From the NCBI GenBank assembly GCA_024235095.1, contig JACKNC010000004.1, forward strand, positions 98,793 to 162,792: a DNA stretch of 64,000 bases, in the 5' to 3' direction. The DNA is from Gammaproteobacteria bacterium (GTDB lineage: Bacteria; Pseudomonadota; Gammaproteobacteria; Competibacterales; Competibacteraceae). This document shows positions 61,534-64,000 of the stretch, piece by piece (positions within the stretch are counted from its first letter, which is position 1; each line of letters starts with the position of its first letter). Under the pieces are notes generated by a model, which saw only the letters and a list, made by a program, of their open reading frames with translations, was not told the origin of the DNA and made no database searches. Both the position numbers and the translations under genes were made by a program.

Positions 61534-63951
61534 ATGTTCTTTGGCCAGAAAATCCACCCGCTGAATTTCGATATTCCCGAACAGTGGACGGTCAACAAGG
61601 ATGCGGTTGAACTCAGCGGACCAGGCGTTCGGTTAATCGTGCGCTGCGCTGATATTACGGATGGCTGTTTGCGGCTCCGATTCGAAAATGCGGCTGATGC
61701 CGACCCACGCCAGCACTCCGATGCGGTATTACCGGAGTTGCGGGAAGGTCGCCCGGTTGCGCCGAAAGTCTCCCCCCATCCTAACCCTCCTCCACTTGGG
61801 TGGAGGGAAACTAATTGTGCGCGATTTTCCGCTGCCGCTGGCCACATTGAATTGAGCGCATCCCGCCTGCGGCTGGAGCTGGCCGGCGTGGCGCTGGAAA
61901 CCGTCGCCGAGGGTATTGGCGCGTGTGGGGAAAATTTGTTGCTCAATTTCGCGTTAAGCGGCGTGGAAGGTTGCTACGGCTTCGGCGAGCGCACCCGGCG
62001 ACTCAACAAACTGGGCGACAGCGCTGAGTTCCTGACCGTGGACGTAGTCGCCGTATTTCGCCATACCTACGCCCGCGATGACTACGACCCGACCTACGTC
62101 GCTATCCCGCTGGCGATTCTCAAGATTGGCGATGGCTTTCTCGGCCTGTTCTTCGACAATCCCGGTCACGCGGTGATGGATGCTGGCAAGAGTCGCCCCG
62201 GCGAGTTCTGGTATCAGGCGTTTGGTGGCGTGACCGACTTTTACGCGCTGGCCGGTCCCGGTCTGGCCGATGTGGTTCGACGTTATGCAACGCTGACCGG
62301 GCGTGCGCCGCTACCGCCGCTCTGGGCGCTTGGTTATCACCAATGCCGCTGGAGTTATCGGAGTGCGACGGAATTCCGCGAACTGGCCGCGCAATTCGCC
62401 GCCGCTGATCTGCCAGTCAGCGCCCTGTGGTACGACATCGACTACATGGACAGCTTCCGGTTATTCACCTGGAACCGGCAAGCATTCCCCGATCCCGCTG
62501 CGCTGAATCAGGAGCTACAGGCAGCAGGGATTCGTGCAGTGATCATTGTCGATCCTGGCGTCAAGCGTGAACCCGGTTATCCGGTTTACGACAGCGGGCG
62601 GGAACAGCAAGCATTTTGCCAAACCGCTAGTGGGCGCGATTATGTTGGCAAGGTCTGGCCCGGTGATACAGTGTTTCCCGACTTCACGTTGGAAAATACC
62701 CGTGACTGGTGGGCGGGCAGGCTGGCCGATTTTTTGCGCGAGAGCGCTGTGGACGGCGTGTGGCTGGACATGAACGACCCCGCGACCGGCTACAGTCGCA
62801 GCGAAGAAATGCGTTTCGCCCAAGGTTCCGTACCCCATGATCGCTATCACAATCAGTATGCGCATTTCATGGCGCTGGCCAGTCGCATGGCCTGCGACCG
62901 GCTTCATTCCGAGGGGCGCCCGTTCCTGCTGACCCGCAGCGCTTGCGCTGGAACCCAGCGTTACAGCGCAGTATGGACCGGCGATAACGCCAGCAGCTGG
63001 AAGCATCTGCGCATGGCGTTGCCCTGTTCGCTAAATTTGAGCCTGTCCGGGGTGGCGTTCAACGGCCCGGACGTGGGCGGCTTCATGGATGACGCCAGCC
63101 CGGAACTACTGGTGCGCTGGCATCAGGCTGGCTGCCTGTTCCCTTTTTTCCGTAACCATGCGATCCGTCATTCCCGGCAGCAGGAACCGTGGCAATTCGG
63201 CGCAGAGGCGCTGGCGGCGATTCGCGGTGCGATTTGCACCCGCTACCGCCTGTTGCCCTATCTCTATCAGTGCTTTTTCGCCCACTGGCGGGACGGCGAT
63301 CCCATCATCCGTCCGCTGCTTTATCACTATGAGGGGCCGGAATATGCGCATCTGGATGATCAATATCTGGTCGGCGACGCCCTGTTGGTCGCGCCAATCC
63401 TGCATGGCGAAGGGCAGGGGCCGGAAATCATCCGTCACGGCGTCAAGATGCAGGAACGCTCAGTATTATTGCCGCCGGGTGCCTGGTTCGATCTGAATCG
63501 CGGCGAATGGCTGAACGGTGGGCGCGTTCTCCACTACGCCGCCGCTTTGGACGAGTTGCCATTGTTCGTTCGGGATGGAGCCGTGTTGCCGTATTACTCC
63601 GGGCCGCTATGCAACAGTTTTATGGATTTGGGCAAGTTGGAGTTGCATCTGTTCTGTCGCGATCGGCCCGCACGATTCGATTATTACCTGGATGACCAGG
63701 AAACTCGGCGTTACCAGAGCGGCGGCTATGGCGTCGCTACCATTCTGGCGGAAATCGATGACCAACAGCTACGATTGGAGATCACCGAGACTGGCGACTA
63801 TCCGCAAAACACGGTGATGTTTACGCCAGTGATTTATGGTCGCCCAGGGATAACGGAACTGGAGTTGACGCTCAACGGCCATACGGAAATTCGCCCTTTA
63901 CAATCCAGTCAGCGCGAATGGCTGCGCCGACAGTGGGAGGTGCTTGTCTAG
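61534..63951 (+). CDS. Family 31 glycoside hydrolase (alpha-glucosidase)
   Basis: 805 residues with GAGGAG before the ATG. The catalytic nucleophile is D412 in VWLDMNDPATGYS and the acid/base is D484 in WTGDNASSWKHL. Other GH31 marks are GYHQCRWSYRS, LWYDIDYMD and GPDVGGFMDDASPELLVRW, and FRNHAIRHSRQQEPW. No signal peptide is seen, so it likely acts on internal maltodextrin or glycogen-derived sugars. A palindromic repeat at 61774-61809 is inserted in frame in the N-terminal beta domain (residues 81-93, SPHPNPPPLGWRE), away from the active site. It may be cotranscribed with the kinase and regulator genes. Confidence 0.93.
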   Translation: MFFGQKIHPLNFDIPEQWTVNKDAVELSGPGVRLIVRCADITDGCLRLRFENAADADPRQHSDAVLPELREGRPVAPKVSPHPNPPPLGWRETNCARFSAAAGHIELSASRLRLELAGVALETVAEGIGACGENLLLNFALSGVEGCYGFGERTRRLNKLGDSAEFLTVDVVAVFRHTYARDDYDPTYVAIPLAILKIGDGFLGLFFDNPGHAVMDAGKSRPGEFWYQAFGGVTDFYALAGPGLADVVRRYATLTGRAPLPPLWALGYHQCRWSYRSATEFRELAAQFAAADLPVSALWYDIDYMDSFRLFTWNRQAFPDPAALNQELQAAGIRAVIIVDPGVKREPGYPVYDSGREQQAFCQTASGRDYVGKVWPGDTVFPDFTLENTRDWWAGRLADFLRESAVDGVWLDMNDPATGYSRSEEMRFAQGSVPHDRYHNQYAHFMALASRMACDRLHSEGRPFLLTRSACAGTQRYSAVWTGDNASSWKHLRMALPCSLNLSLSGVAFNGPDVGGFMDDASPELLVRWHQAGCLFPFFRNHAIRHSRQQEPWQFGAEALAAIRGAICTRYRLLPYLYQCFFAHWRDGDPIIRPLLYHYEGPEYAHLDDQYLVGDALLVAPILHGEGQGPEIIRHGVKMQERSVLLPPGAWFDLNRGEWLNGGRVLHYAAALDELPLFVRDGAVLPYYSGPLCNSFMDLGKLELHLFCRDRPARFDYYLDDQETRRYQSGGYGVATILAEIDDQQLRLEITETGDYPQNTVMFTPVIYGRPGITELELTLNGHTEIRPLQSSQREWLRRQWEVLV
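61774..61809. repeat. Palindromic repeat inserted in frame in the GH31 gene
   Basis: CCCCATCCTAACCCTC leads into a stem CCTCCAC/GTGGAGG with a short loop. Together with the copy at 2716-2759 it defines a family with a CCCCCATCC arm. The reading frame is preserved and gives a proline-rich insert. Confidence 0.7.
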
Positions 63952-64000
63952 ATACTTGAGTAGCGATGCATGGTCGTGCGTTGCTACAGATATCCATTAC

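Overview
The window reads as a chromosomal segment of a free-living gammaproteobacterium of moderately high GC. The clues are the dapF-DUF484 pair, ubiC-ubiA, a system II (ResB/ResC) cytochrome c assembly pair with cytochrome c4, a tkt-gap-pgk operon, and a pyruvate:ferredoxin oxidoreductase next to a GltD-like NADPH oxidoreductase. A GH31 alpha-glucosidase and repeated TGCA-type words at two small-RNA promoters would suit an organism that stores glycogen and polyhydroxyalkanoate, for example a Competibacter-like lineage. That placement is inference; no marker gene here fixes the genus.

Layout. 1-5613: pyruvate:ferredoxin oxidoreductase (cut by the window edge), its GltD-like partner, and a quinone-oxidoreductase-like dehydrogenase. 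5622-5894: two tandem, similar, unannotated small-RNA transcription units, each with promoter, pyrimidine-rich hairpin and terminator. 5950-11390: a graveyard of insertion sequences (IS4, IS5, IS982, IS3, an ISL3-type MITE, IS630) with tRNA-Val(CAC) inside it; the IS3 element and the MITE both sit inside one IS982 relic. 11738-22966: housekeeping genes, namely an EEP-family hydrolase, dsbA, resC and resB separated by a foreign-looking two-gene insert, a Uma2 nuclease, cytochrome c4, engB, DUF484, dapF and a PLP decarboxylase. 23058-27638: a LysM-FecR protein paired with a CHASE2-PAS-GGDEF-EAL protein. 27661-33592: an MmeI-like restriction-methylation gene carrying several in-frame palindromic repeats, a second Uma2 gene and parC.

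33601-38570: a glycosyltransferase and a second graveyard (three IS630 types, IS982, IS1595). 38583-43071: pgk, gap and tkt on the minus strand. 43374-46414: a diguanylate cyclase translationally coupled to a peptide-type periplasmic binding protein. 46455-50551: a cation/proton antiporter, ubiC, ubiA, an ABM-domain protein and an alpha/beta hydrolase. 50552-51393: an AT-rich island with a small membrane protein and an IS630-type MITE. 51513-55733: a haem-binding DUF3365-HAMP sensor, a small DUF4388-like protein and clpB behind a heat-shock-like promoter. 55805-56283: a broken secreted-protein gene fused to an IS1 remnant at a palindromic repeat. 56362-63951: a thioesterase, a CHASE-PAS-PAS hybrid kinase, a REC-PAS protein lacking an output domain, and the GH31 alpha-glucosidase.

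Two themes recur. One is signalling: four loci combine periplasmic sensing with cyclic-di-GMP or phosphorelay output. The other is heavy colonisation by mobile DNA, from whole insertion sequences to MITEs and short palindromes that sit in frame inside coding genes. The items most likely to be new are the tandem small-RNA pair, the in-frame palindromes of the MmeI-like gene, and the cyclase/binding-protein couple.
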